Source: CAWGJF01 sp963715745 (GTDB taxonomy: Bacteria; Bacteroidota; Ignavibacteria; Ignavibacteriales; Ignavibacteriaceae). Taken from it: a DNA stretch of 64,000 bases. Location of the stretch: NCBI GenBank assembly GCA_963715745.1, contig OY970271.1:1488001-1552000 (forward strand). Reading direction: 5' to 3'. Positions within the stretch are counted from its first letter, which is position 1. Every line of letters begins with the position of its first letter. Shown here piece by piece: positions 27,114 through 35,961 of this stretch. The position numbers and the translations under genes were made by a program. The notes beneath the pieces are model-generated. The model did not search any database. It saw only the letters and a program-made list of their open reading frames with translations, and had not been told where the DNA came from.

Positions 27114-28098
27114 CGGTGTCTTTTTTCTTTTGTTCTGGTTTTGCAATTGACTCACGCATGTCAGTATCAGCCTGAATATTTTTTAGCTGGTAATAATCCA
27201 TTACCCCAAGTTTACCGGTTCTGAACGCTTCAGCAATTGCTCTCGGCACTTCAGACTCTGCCTCAACAACTCTTGCCCGTTGTTTTGCAACTTCGGCAAT
27301 ATTTTCCTGTTCACTTGCAACTGCGGCAGCTCTTCTTTCTTCTGCTTTTGCTCTTGCAACTTTTAAATCAGCTTCTGCCTGGTCAGTTTGAAGCATAGCT
27401 CCAATATTCTGTCCGATATCCACATCTGCAATATCAATTGAAAGAATTTCAAAAGCAGTTCCTGAATCCAGCCCTTTAGCCAAAACACTTTTAGAAATCC
27501 TATCAGGATTTTCTAACACTTCTTTGTGTGAATTACTTGATCCGATAGTTGAGACAATTCCCTCACCAACTCTTGCTAATACAGTAGCTTCACCCGCACC
27601 ACCAACAAGTCTATCTATGTTTGCCCGAACTGTTACTCTTGCAATAGCTTTTAACTGAATTCCATCTTTTGCAACAGCAGCAACCAGGGGTGTTTCAATT
27701 ACTTTCGGAAGAACAGACATTTTAACTGCTTCCAACACATCTCTTCCTGCCAAATCAATTGCTGCCGCACGTTCGAATGGTAAGTTAATATTTGCTTTGT
27801 CTGCAGAGATTAATGCGGCAATAACTTTTTTAACATTTCCACCTGCAAGATAATGTGCTTCAAGCATACCCTGGTGAACATTTATTCCAGCCTTTGTTGC
27901 CATGATCATACTATCTATAATAACACTCGGAGGAACTCTTCTTAATCGCATTCCAATAAGATCTTTAAATATTTTTATTTTAACGCCGGATGAAATTGCA
28001 GCTATATACAATCTGACGGGGATAAAATAAAAAAACATTATAAGAAAGATTGCTATTGCAATAATTGCGATTAGTGATAATCCTGTTAGAGCTTCCAT
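27106..28098 (-). CDS. floA: Flotillin-like protein FloA (UPF0365)
   Basis: A 330-residue scaffold protein of functional membrane microdomains. An N-terminal hydrophobic hairpin segment (~5-27, IAIIAIAIFLIMFFYFIPV) is followed by the conserved core (MRLRRVPPSVIIDSMI, AGINVHQGMLEAHYLAGGN, DLAGRDVLEAVKMSV). A long Ala/Glu-rich coiled coil (~235-290) precedes the tail GVMDYYQLKNIQADTDMR. Length and sequence match the FloA family well. In Bacillus the gene adjoins an NfeD-type gene; here it leads a minus-strand unit with a Gln-rich membrane protein and a helicase instead. Confidence 0.95.
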   Translation of the reverse strand: MEALTGLSLIAIIAIAIFLIMFFYFIPVRLYIAAISSGVKIKIFKDLIGMRLRRVPPSVIIDSMIMATKAGINVHQGMLEAHYLAGGNVKKVIAALISADKANINLPFERAAAIDLAGRDVLEAVKMSVLPKVIETPLVAAVAKDGIQLKAIARVTVRANIDRLVGGAGEATVLARVGEGIVSTIGSSNSHKEVLENPDRISKSVLAKGLDSGTAFEILSIDIADVDIGQNIGAMLQTDQAEADLKVARAKAEERRAAAVASEQENIAEVAKQRARVVEAESEVPRAIAEAFRTGKLGVMDYYQLKNIQADTDMRESIAKPEQKKKDTDG

Positions 28099-28526
28099 TT
28101 TTTCACTCCAAAATTCTAATTTGATTAATTCTGTCTGCTAATATAGTTTATTCCTTAGAAAAAGTTTCGGATCGACGTAAATCTGACTGAATGTCGCGAT
28201 TATTAGAAATAAAGTACTAATTAAGACACACTGTCCTGATATATGTTATTTGTATCAAAAATCATTTGATGAAGATTCTTTATTTTGGAAATAAAGTTTG
28301 GTTTTGTACTAATATGGTTGCTTGATTTCTACACTTTATCTGGCATCTATTTTGTTTATTTTTGTAATTAATAATTCATTCCTACATTTAACTATATTTT
28401 CAGTAGGGTATTCGTAATCTTATTTTAATGTCTAACTTGAAATAATCTTAAATAAAATCTATATATTAGAAGAAGTTAAATAGATTATTCACAATTTTTT
28501 TCAAAACATCGGAATCAGGTTAACAA
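28099..28526. other. Divergent spacer between floA and clpC
   Basis: These 428 bases separate divergently transcribed genes. They hold a good sigma70-like promoter candidate for clpC (28437-28465). I saw no CtsR/HrcA-type inverted repeat, no ORF with a convincing start and no hairpin terminator. Confidence 0.5.
28437..28465 (+). promoter_or_regulatory. Candidate sigma70-type promoter of clpC
   Basis: TTGAAA (28437-28442) and TATATA (28460-28465) are separated by exactly 17 bases. The predicted start near 28472 gives a leader of about 55 bases to the clpC ATG. Both boxes match 4-5 of 6 consensus bases. Candidate by pattern only. Confidence 0.5.
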
Positions 28527-31019
28527 ATGGACGGAAATTTTTCAGACAGGCTTCAGGATGTGATCAGGTTGAGCAGGGAAGAAGCTCTGCGGCTTGGACA
28601 TGATTATATCGGCACTGAACATCTCCTTCTGGGTATTATCCGTGAAGGTCAGGGTGTGGCAATCAGGATGCTGAGGAACCTGGATTGTGATTTAATTAAG
28701 TTAAAAAAAGCAATCGAGGATACAGTCAGAACTTCTGGAGGGACACTTACAATTGGTAATATTCCGCTTACCAAACAAGCAGAAAAAGTTTTAAAGATTA
28801 CTCAAATCGAATCAAAAATATATAAAGCAGAGGTTATAGGTACTGAGCATTTATTGCTATCACTTTTAAGAGACGAGGATAATATTGCTACACAGATACT
28901 TCATCAGTTTAATGTAACTTATGATACGGCAAGAGCTGAATTGAATTCGTTATTAAGCAGTAAAAGCTCTAAAGATCCAAATGCTGCAAGAACTCCCGCC
29001 ATGGATAAAAGAATTGAAAAAACAAAAACACCGGTGCTTGATAACTTTGGACGTGATTTAACAAAACTTGCTTTGGAAGATAAGCTGGATCCGGTTGTCG
29101 GAAGAGAAAGGGAAATTGAGAGAGTAGCACAGATTCTGAGCAGGAGAAAGAAAAACAATCCTGTTTTAATTGGTGAACCGGGAGTTGGCAAGACAGCAAT
29201 TGCAGAAGGACTTGCTTTAAGAATTATTCAGAAAAAAGTCCCGCGTACATTGCAGGATAAAAGAGTCGTAACGCTTGATTTAGCAGGATTAGTCGCTGGT
29301 ACGAAGTACCGCGGACAGTTTGAAGAACGAATGAAAGCTCTTATGAACGAACTTGAAAAAGCAAAAGATGTAATACTGTTTATCGATGAGCTTCATACAA
29401 TAGTTGGTGCGGGTGGTGCCTCAGGTTCACTTGATGCTTCAAATATGTTTAAACCTGCTTTAGCCAGAGGTGATATTCAGTGCATTGGTGCAACAACTTT
29501 GGATGAATACAGAAAGTATGTTGAAACTGATGGTGCACTCGACAGAAGATTTCAAAAAGTAATGGTTGATCCACCTACTTATGATGAAACTATTCAAATT
29601 CTTGAAAACATAAAATTTAAATATGAAGAACATCATCACGTAAGATTTTCACGAAATGCTGTTGAGTCTGCTGTTAAATTGAGTAACAGGTATATAACAG
29701 ACCGGCACTTACCCGATAAAGCGATTGATGTGATTGACGAAGCTGGTTCACGTGTTCATATGGGTAACTTTGAAGTGCCTCAGGAAATTTTAGATCTTGA
29801 AGAAGAAATTGAACAGGTAAGAAGAGAAAAAGCAGCTGTTGTTAAAAGACAGGATTATGAAGAAGCTGCAAGGTTAAGAGATAAAGAAAGAAATCTTCAA
29901 TCAGAACTAGAGATCGCTAAACGTGAATGGGATGCAAAGACTAAAGATATCGTTCACGATGTTTCTGAAGATGATATTGCTACAGTTGTTGCGATGATGA
30001 CCGGAATTCCTGTTAACAGGATTGCACAAACTGAATCTGAAAAACTGCTGAAGATGGAAGATGCATTACAGAAACAAATTGTCGGGCAGGACGAAGCAAT
30101 TATCAAACTTACAAAAGCAATCAGAAGAACACGTGCCGGATTAAAAAACCCAAACAGACCAATCGGAAGCTTTATTTTTCTTGGTCCGACAGGAGTTGGA
30201 AAAACAGAGTTATGTAAAGCACTTGCAAGATATCTTTTTGATTCCGAAGATTCACTCGTTAGGATTGATATGAGTGAGTACATGGAAAAATTCTCGCTAT
30301 CAAGATTGGTTGGTGCCCCTCCGGGATATGTTGGTTATGAAGAAGGTGGGCAACTTACCGAGAAAGTAAGACGCAAACCTTACTCGGTTGTCCTATTTGA
30401 TGAGATAGAAAAAGCTCACCCGGATATTTTCAGCATACTTCTTCAGGTTTTAGATGATGGTGTCTTAACCGATAGTCTCGGAAGAAAAGTGGATTTCAGA
30501 AATACAATAATAATTATGACTTCGAATGTCGGTACAAGGGACATAAAACACGGTGGTGCTTTCGGATTTAGTGATGCGAATGAAAAAGACAAACATGATC
30601 AACTGAAAACTACAGTTGAAGATGCCATGAAAAGGTTATTCAATCCTGAATTCCTTAACAGAATTGATGATACTATCGTATTCAGAAGTCTTACTAAAGA
30701 AGATATTATGGAGATCATTGGTATTGAAATTCAGGATCTATATAAAAACCTTGAAGAAAACAAGATGGACCTTCTGCTTGATCAGACTGCAAAAGAGTTT
30801 CTCGTTGAAAAAGGATTTGATGAAAAGTACGGTGCTCGTCCGTTAAGAAGAGCAATTCAGAAATACGTTGAAGATCCGCTTGCTGAAGAAATTTTGAGAG
30901 GTTCATTCAAAGAAGGTACCCGGATTGTTGCAAAGCATGTTGAAGGAACTGAAGACCTTGTGTTTTATGATGAAGCTTCCGAAGTTGTTGATTCAAAGAG
31001 CGAACCGGAAAAATCTTAA
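28527..31019 (+). CDS. clpC: ATP-dependent Clp protease ATPase subunit ClpC
   Basis: This 830-residue Hsp100 unfoldase feeds ClpP. It has two Clp N-terminal repeats (LGHDYIGTEHLLLGII and the repeat IGTEHLLLSLL), AAA-1 with Walker A at 216-223 (GEPGVGKT), a UVR motif (QDYEEAARLRDKERNL) in the middle domain that marks ClpC rather than ClpA/ClpB, and AAA-2 with Walker A at 553-560 (GPTGVGKT). The C-terminal ClpB D2-small domain ends near YGARPLRRAIQKYVEDPLAEE. It has its own promoter candidate and a terminator at 31041-31065, so it is probably a single-gene unit. The usual Gram-positive partners ctsR/mcsAB are absent here. Confidence 0.96.
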   Translation: MDGNFSDRLQDVIRLSREEALRLGHDYIGTEHLLLGIIREGQGVAIRMLRNLDCDLIKLKKAIEDTVRTSGGTLTIGNIPLTKQAEKVLKITQIESKIYKAEVIGTEHLLLSLLRDEDNIATQILHQFNVTYDTARAELNSLLSSKSSKDPNAARTPAMDKRIEKTKTPVLDNFGRDLTKLALEDKLDPVVGREREIERVAQILSRRKKNNPVLIGEPGVGKTAIAEGLALRIIQKKVPRTLQDKRVVTLDLAGLVAGTKYRGQFEERMKALMNELEKAKDVILFIDELHTIVGAGGASGSLDASNMFKPALARGDIQCIGATTLDEYRKYVETDGALDRRFQKVMVDPPTYDETIQILENIKFKYEEHHHVRFSRNAVESAVKLSNRYITDRHLPDKAIDVIDEAGSRVHMGNFEVPQEILDLEEEIEQVRREKAAVVKRQDYEEAARLRDKERNLQSELEIAKREWDAKTKDIVHDVSEDDIATVVAMMTGIPVNRIAQTESEKLLKMEDALQKQIVGQDEAIIKLTKAIRRTRAGLKNPNRPIGSFIFLGPTGVGKTELCKALARYLFDSEDSLVRIDMSEYMEKFSLSRLVGAPPGYVGYEEGGQLTEKVRRKPYSVVLFDEIEKAHPDIFSILLQVLDDGVLTDSLGRKVDFRNTIIIMTSNVGTRDIKHGGAFGFSDANEKDKHDQLKTTVEDAMKRLFNPEFLNRIDDTIVFRSLTKEDIMEIIGIEIQDLYKNLEENKMDLLLDQTAKEFLVEKGFDEKYGARPLRRAIQKYVEDPLAEEILRGSFKEGTRIVAKHVEGTEDLVFYDEASEVVDSKSEPEKS

Positions 31020-31040
31020 AAAAAATAAATGGTAATTTTT

Positions 31041-31070
31041 AAAGCGCATTTTCAGGATGCGCTTTTTTTT
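31041..31070 (+). terminator. Intrinsic terminator after clpC
   Basis: AAAGCGCA (31041-31048) and TGCGCTTT (31058-31065) form an 8-bp stem around a 9-base loop, followed by eight T. It lies 22 bases past the clpC stop. Confidence 0.9.
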
Positions 31071-31114
31071 GCTTAAATTTGATTTTGTATCTGATAAAAA
31101 TGATGGAGGTAATT

Positions 31115-31396
31115 ATGAGTAAACTTTCAAGCGAAGAAGTCAAAAAAAGAATTGGTGAAATTCCGGGCTGGAGTTTTGAAAACAACCAGATAGGCAAGGA
31201 ATTCCAACTTAAAGATTTTGCTGAAGCATTAAGTTTCACCAATAAGGTTGGTGGTTTTGCTGAAGAGTTGAATCATCACCCGGACATTTTAATTCATTCG
31301 TGGAATAAAGTTAAAATAACTGTATCAACTCACAGTGAAGGTGGAATCACTAATAAAGATTTTCAACTTGCGGAAAAAATAAATCAACTTGTATGA
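31115..31396 (+). CDS. 4a-hydroxytetrahydrobiopterin dehydratase (pterin-4a-carbinolamine dehydratase)
   Basis: The ATG at 31115 with GGAGG at 31105-31109 gives 93 residues, the usual family size; an upstream in-frame start at 31079 lacks such a site. The active-site signature is present: EELNHHPDILIHSWNKVKI with paired His, the aromatic residue, and the later TVSTHSEGGITNKD with His and Asp. It dehydrates 4a-hydroxytetrahydropterin to regenerate the cofactor of aromatic amino acid hydroxylases. No hydroxylase lies nearby, so it may serve molybdopterin- or folate-related chemistry, as suggested for orphan copies. Its TGA overlaps the pyrE ATG (ATGA). Confidence 0.9.
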   Translation: MSKLSSEEVKKRIGEIPGWSFENNQIGKEFQLKDFAEALSFTNKVGGFAEELNHHPDILIHSWNKVKITVSTHSEGGITNKDFQLAEKINQLV

Positions 31397-31977
31397 GTAA
31401 ATCAGAAAAAGAAATTCTTGAAGCATTCGAACAATCAAATGCTCTTTTAAGAGGACATTTTCTTTTAACTTCCGGAAGGCACAGTGATGTATACTTTCAG
31501 TGTGCAAAAGTTTTGCAGTATCCGAAATATGTAGAGATGCTTTGTTCAAAAATTGTGGAAAAATTTAAGAACTCTGAAATTGATACAGTAATCGCACCGG
31601 CAATGGGTGGACTTGTAGTTGGGCAGGAAGTTGCACGACAGTTAAACAAAAGATTTATCTTTGCTGAAAGGGAAGATAAAAAACTTACTCTTCGCAGAGG
31701 ATTTACAATTGATAAAGATGAAAAGCTATTAATTTGTGAGGATGTTGTTACAACAGGCGGTTCTGTTTTTGAGGTTATTGATATTGTTAAATTGAATGAT
31801 GCTTTAGTTGCAGGAATTGGATTTATTGTTGATCGCAGCAATGGTAAAACAGATTTTGGATACCCTCAATTCAGCACTTTTAAAATGGAAGTTATTTCAT
31901 ATTCACCTGAAGATTGTCCGATGTGTAAGGAAAACATTCCTGTTATAAAACCTGGTTCAAGAAAAATAACTGCTTAA
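31393..31977 (+). CDS. pyrE: Orotate phosphoribosyltransferase
   Basis: Transfers phosphoribose from PRPP to orotate, forming OMP in pyrimidine synthesis. The 194 residues include GHFLLTSGRHSDVYFQ, the catalytic loop region AEREDKKLTLRRGF and the PRPP-binding motif ICEDVVTTGGSV. The tail with CPMCKENIP is a cysteine pair seen in a short-form subgroup. The start overlaps the pterin dehydratase stop as ATGA, indicating translational coupling. No other pyr genes lie in the window. Confidence 0.93.
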   Translation: MSKSEKEILEAFEQSNALLRGHFLLTSGRHSDVYFQCAKVLQYPKYVEMLCSKIVEKFKNSEIDTVIAPAMGGLVVGQEVARQLNKRFIFAEREDKKLTLRRGFTIDKDEKLLICEDVVTTGGSVFEVIDIVKLNDALVAGIGFIVDRSNGKTDFGYPQFSTFKMEVISYSPEDCPMCKENIPVIKPGSRKITA

Positions 31978-32000
31978 TCAAATTTATTTAATAAAATATT

Positions 32001-33290
32001 ATGAACTTAAAACAATTTATTCTTTACGTTTTCTCATTTCTTTTCTTTGTAACTTCGATCGTCTTTGCGCAGGTAAACTTTGAAGAATATTTTTTAGATA
32101 AAACACTAAGGCTGGATTATTTCCACACCGGAAATAAAGAAAATGATACATACTCTTTTGATGAACTGATTGAAGAACCTTATTGGGGAGGTTCAAAAGT
32201 TAACCTGGTTGATACTTTAAATTTAGGACGTTATGAATTCATTGTACACGATCTGGCTACTGGCAGAGTGATTTTTTCTAAAGGATATTCGACACTTTTT
32301 AATGAATGGCAGACAATTGAAGAAGCAAAACATACTACCAGAACATTCAGTGAAACAATTACCTTTCCATTTCCTAAGAATCCAGTGAAGGTAGAATTTT
32401 ACAGCCGCAACAGGTTGAACGAACCAGTAAAAAAATTTGAATATGAAGTAGATCCTGAAAATTATTTTATTAAAACCGAAAGAAAAGAACAGTTCGATAC
32501 AATTAATGTCGTAGTTACCGGTGATCCGGCAGTTAAGGTTGACATCGTTATTATTCCTGATGGCTATACTCAAAAAGAGATGGGAAAGTTCAAATCGGAT
32601 TGTGAAAGATTTGCCGGTTATTTATTTAACTGTTCGCCATTTAAAGAGAACAAAGATAAGTTCAACATTAGGGCTGTGCTTGCTCCTTCTAAAGATTCAG
32701 GAACAGATATCCCTGCAGATGATATCTGGAAAAACACAGTCGTGAATACAACTTTTTACACATTTGATTTAGAACGTTACCTTATGACAACAGATAATAA
32801 AACATTGCGGGATATTGCTTCGAATGTTCCTTATGATCAAATTTATATTATTGTTAATTCAGATAAATATGGAGGAGGTTCGATTTATAATCTTTATTCA
32901 GTCTGTACCAGCGATAACAAGTTTGGGGAATTTACATTCACACATGAATTCGGGCACGGTTTTGCTTTTTTAGCTGATGAATATTATACATCAGATGTTG
33001 CATACCAGGATTTTTATCCACTGAATGTTGAACCGCTTGAACCTAATATAACAACGCTTGTTAATTTTGAATCAAAGTGGAAAGATATTGTTGATGAAGG
33101 TATTCCGATTCCAACTCCTGCTACCTCAGAGTATGAAAACAAAGTTGGTGCATTTGAAGGAGGCGGCTATGTTGAAAAAGGTGTTTACAGACCTATGCAG
33201 GATTGTACAATGAAATCAATTGTTGTTGATAAATTTTGTCCTGTTTGTAAAAGAGCAATTCAAAATATAATTGATTTAAATACTAAATAA
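32001..33290 (+). CDS. Secreted M64-family metallopeptidase
   Basis: The 429-residue product has a signal peptide ending SIVFAQ. The N-terminal ~170 residues form a beta-rich prodomain-like region. The catalytic domain starts at VDIVIIPDGYTQKEM and contains THEFGHGFAFLADEYY, with zinc ligands His315 and His319 and catalytic Glu316, followed by the family-typical LADEY. The end has a CPVCKRAI cysteine pair. MEROPS family M64 includes the Clostridium ramosum IgA protease, but in free-living FCB bacteria these are probably general extracellular or periplasmic proteases. No T9SS tail is visible, so it is probably periplasmic or anchored another way. Confidence 0.88.
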   Translation: MNLKQFILYVFSFLFFVTSIVFAQVNFEEYFLDKTLRLDYFHTGNKENDTYSFDELIEEPYWGGSKVNLVDTLNLGRYEFIVHDLATGRVIFSKGYSTLFNEWQTIEEAKHTTRTFSETITFPFPKNPVKVEFYSRNRLNEPVKKFEYEVDPENYFIKTERKEQFDTINVVVTGDPAVKVDIVIIPDGYTQKEMGKFKSDCERFAGYLFNCSPFKENKDKFNIRAVLAPSKDSGTDIPADDIWKNTVVNTTFYTFDLERYLMTTDNKTLRDIASNVPYDQIYIIVNSDKYGGGSIYNLYSVCTSDNKFGEFTFTHEFGHGFAFLADEYYTSDVAYQDFYPLNVEPLEPNITTLVNFESKWKDIVDEGIPIPTPATSEYENKVGAFEGGGYVEKGVYRPMQDCTMKSIVVDKFCPVCKRAIQNIIDLNTK

Positions 33291-33301
33291 GATTTTTAAG
33301 A

Positions 33302-34546
33302 TTGGATCAGAGAAAATTACATAAGCTTGTTGAAACTATTTCTTCCGGAAAGTTTGATTCCGAAACCGATATGCTTATTACTGCAATTAATAAAATTGTA
33401 GATAATGAAAATATTGATATAAATGGCGGAAGAATCTGGGAACTTGAAGAATCTAAAAGATCATATAAAATTTTATATCAAACCGGAAATGTTGAAAGAA
33501 TAAATTCCGACTTTAAACTTAAAATTGACGACTACCCTATATTTGATTTAATAACAAAAGAACGAACTATCCTTGGACATGAAACAAATGAAGTTCTTCG
33601 TGAAGCCGGAATATTTAAATACTCAGCTTCCGGCGTTGGAAGCAGGAAAAAGATTGACAGTAAATATTTCTATGAATATTTGCTTGCACTTAACAGCAAT
33701 AAAATTGATGAAGATTTCAGGATCACATTAAATATTATTGCAACTGCTTTAACATCTCAAATAAAACAAAAAAGATCTTCTGCTAAAGAAAAACACTTAC
33801 GGGCAGACCTGGATAAAGCAAGACAGCTTCAGAAAAGTATTTTACCTGAACATGAATATAGTTTTTATGAGTATGAATTATACGGTATCACAAGTCCTGC
33901 AGAAATTGTTGGCGGTGATTTTTTTGATTACCTTGAATTTGGTGAGGACAGTGAGCGTTTAGGTATTGCAATAGGTGATGCTGCGAGTAAAGGCGTCAGT
34001 GCTGCCGCAGAAGCCATGTATATTTCGGGTGCATTAAGAATGGCTAATGGGTTTGAAATAAAAATCTCTGCATTAATGAGAAAAATGAATCAACTTGTTA
34101 GTAAAATTTTTGAAGATGATAAATTTGCATCATTATTTTATGGTGAACTGACAAATCACCGGAGTGGTTTGTTTATGTTTGCAAATGCAGGACATAATCC
34201 ACCTATTCTTTTGCGGAGTAAAACCGGTGAGATTGAACTGCTCAATCCAACTGGCCCGCTCCTTGGTCCTGCACCAAATGCAAGATATTATATTGAAAGT
34301 GTAAACATACATCCTGATGATGCACTTGTTATGTTTTCTGATGGAGTAACTGATTCGGCTAATAAAGATTTTGAACACTATGGAGATGAAAGACTTATTT
34401 CGGCTATTAAAAAAATTGGAAATTCTTCTGCAAAAGAAATTGCCTATTATATCCTCGAAGATGTGATTAAGTTTTCTAATGATGGAAAGTATTCAGACGA
34501 CAAGACACTTGTAATTATTAAAAGAAATAAAAAAGAACAGGTGTAA
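33302..34546 (+). CDS. PP2C-type serine/threonine phosphatase (SpoIIE/RsbU-like)
   Basis: The 414-residue product has a variable N-terminal sensory region (~1-165) of no clear family, a short coiled-coil linker (KEKHLRADLDKARQLQKSILPE), and a SpoIIE-type phosphatase domain. The phosphatase motifs are IVGGDFFDY and IGDAASKGVSAA with metal-binding Asp, ANAGHNPPIL, and LVMFSDGVTDSAN. Such proteins dephosphorylate anti-anti-sigma factors in partner-switching stress control. The start is a TTG at 33302, 11 bases after the M64 stop; the next in-frame ATG would cut conserved-looking sequence. No anti-sigma or STAS gene is adjacent, so its partner is encoded elsewhere. Confidence 0.85.
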   Translation: MDQRKLHKLVETISSGKFDSETDMLITAINKIVDNENIDINGGRIWELEESKRSYKILYQTGNVERINSDFKLKIDDYPIFDLITKERTILGHETNEVLREAGIFKYSASGVGSRKKIDSKYFYEYLLALNSNKIDEDFRITLNIIATALTSQIKQKRSSAKEKHLRADLDKARQLQKSILPEHEYSFYEYELYGITSPAEIVGGDFFDYLEFGEDSERLGIAIGDAASKGVSAAAEAMYISGALRMANGFEIKISALMRKMNQLVSKIFEDDKFASLFYGELTNHRSGLFMFANAGHNPPILLRSKTGEIELLNPTGPLLGPAPNARYYIESVNIHPDDALVMFSDGVTDSANKDFEHYGDERLISAIKKIGNSSAKEIAYYILEDVIKFSNDGKYSDDKTLVIIKRNKKEQV

Positions 34547-34555
34547 CTACTAACC

Positions 34556-34577
34556 AATAAAACTGAAAGGTTTTATT
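34556..34577 (+). promoter_or_regulatory. Hairpin presenting the ribosome site of the aldehyde dehydrogenase gene
   Basis: AATAAAAC (34556-34563) and GTTTTATT (34570-34577) form a perfect 8-bp stem whose last base touches the ATG at 34578. The loop TGAAAG plus the first stem G carries the AAAGG ribosome site. The arrangement could hold the site in an accessible loop or damp translation. It may also be chance in AT-rich sequence. Confidence 0.4.
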
Positions 34578-35942
34578 ATGCCTCAATCAATCAATCCATT
34601 CAATCAATCAGTTATTCAAATTTATAATGAAATGATTCAGGATGAAATAGATCAGATTTTAAAAAACGCCCACAAAGCATTTCTTAATTGGAAAAATGTA
34701 GACTTCAAATTCAGGTCAGAAAAAATGAAGAAAGCTGCAGATGTTTTAGGTAAAAACATTGAGAAATATTCTTTATTAATGACTGAAGAAATGGGTAAAC
34801 CAATTGTACAATCAAGAGCTGAAGTTGAAAAATGTGCATGGGTTTGTAATTATTATGCAGAGAACGCAGAAAAATTTTTGACTGATGAAGAAATTAAAAC
34901 TGATGCATCTAAAAGTTATGTTTCATTTCAACCAATTGGAATTGTGCTGGCTGTGATGCCATGGAATTTTCCATTCTGGCAGGTATTCAGATTTGCTGCA
35001 CCGGGCTTAATGGCAGGAAATGCCGGAGTGTTAAAGCATGCTTCAAATGTAACAGGCTGTGCTTTGGCTATTGAAGAAGTCTTTAGAGAAGCCGGATTTC
35101 CTGAAAATCTTTTCAGAACTATTATTTATCCCTCATCAAAAATGGATTATGTAATTAAACATCCGCTTGTAAAAGCAGTTACATTAACCGGTAGTGTTCC
35201 TGCCGGAAAGTCAGTTGCATCCTTTGCAGGTTCTGTAGTTAAAAAAACTGTTCTTGAGTTAGGTGGAAGTGATCCTTATGTAATTCTTGAAGATGCTGAC
35301 CTGGAAGCGGCAGCAACAACCTGTGTTAATTCAAGATTGATTAATGGAGGACAAAGCTGTATTGCAGCAAAACGATTTATTATTGTTGAAAAAATTTATG
35401 ATCAGTTTGAAAAATTATTTGTCGAAAAAATGAAACTGAAAAAAATGGGCGACCCGATGGATGAAATAAATGATTTGGGTCCTCAGGCAAGTATTCATTT
35501 AAGAGATGAACTTCATGGACAGGTTAAGAAAAGTATTTCACGCGGTGCAAAACTTCTGCTTGGTGGTGAAATACCGGATAACAATGGTGCTTTTTATCCA
35601 CCCACAATCCTATCAAATGTTAAAAAAGAAATGCCGGCTTATGATGAAGAACTATTCGGTCCTGTAGCTGCTCTTATCAAAGTAAAAGATGAAAATGAAG
35701 CAGTTGATGTTGCAAATGATTCTATCTTTGGTTTAGGTGCGGCGGTATTTACAAAAGATGTTAATCGTGGGAACAAGATTGCCAGGGAAAAATTAAATGC
35801 AGGGGCTTGTTTTGTTAATTCATTTGTAAAATCTGATCCAAGATTACCTTTTGGAGGAATAAACGAGTCTGGATATGGAAGGGAATTATCATCATTTGGT
35901 ATCAGAGAATTCGTCAACATTAAGTCTGTTTATGTTGGATAA
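34578..35942 (+). CDS. NAD(P)-dependent aldehyde dehydrogenase (succinate-semialdehyde type)
   Basis: The 454-residue enzyme oxidises an aldehyde to an acid. Motifs are MPWNFPFWQVFRFAAPGLMAGN (cofactor region), the base Glu227 in LELGGSDPYVI, and the nucleophile Cys261 in NGGQSCIAAKRF. The FGPVA and LPFGGINESGYGRE segments near the C-terminus are also as expected. Sequence is closest in character to the GabD/YneI group, which take succinate semialdehyde, but substrate assignment from motifs alone is not secure. No GABA transaminase lies nearby. Confidence 0.9.
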   Translation: MPQSINPFNQSVIQIYNEMIQDEIDQILKNAHKAFLNWKNVDFKFRSEKMKKAADVLGKNIEKYSLLMTEEMGKPIVQSRAEVEKCAWVCNYYAENAEKFLTDEEIKTDASKSYVSFQPIGIVLAVMPWNFPFWQVFRFAAPGLMAGNAGVLKHASNVTGCALAIEEVFREAGFPENLFRTIIYPSSKMDYVIKHPLVKAVTLTGSVPAGKSVASFAGSVVKKTVLELGGSDPYVILEDADLEAAATTCVNSRLINGGQSCIAAKRFIIVEKIYDQFEKLFVEKMKLKKMGDPMDEINDLGPQASIHLRDELHGQVKKSISRGAKLLLGGEIPDNNGAFYPPTILSNVKKEMPAYDEELFGPVAALIKVKDENEAVDVANDSIFGLGAAVFTKDVNRGNKIAREKLNAGACFVNSFVKSDPRLPFGGINESGYGRELSSFGIREFVNIKSVYVG

Positions 35943-35961
35943 GTAATTAATATTTTATTAA

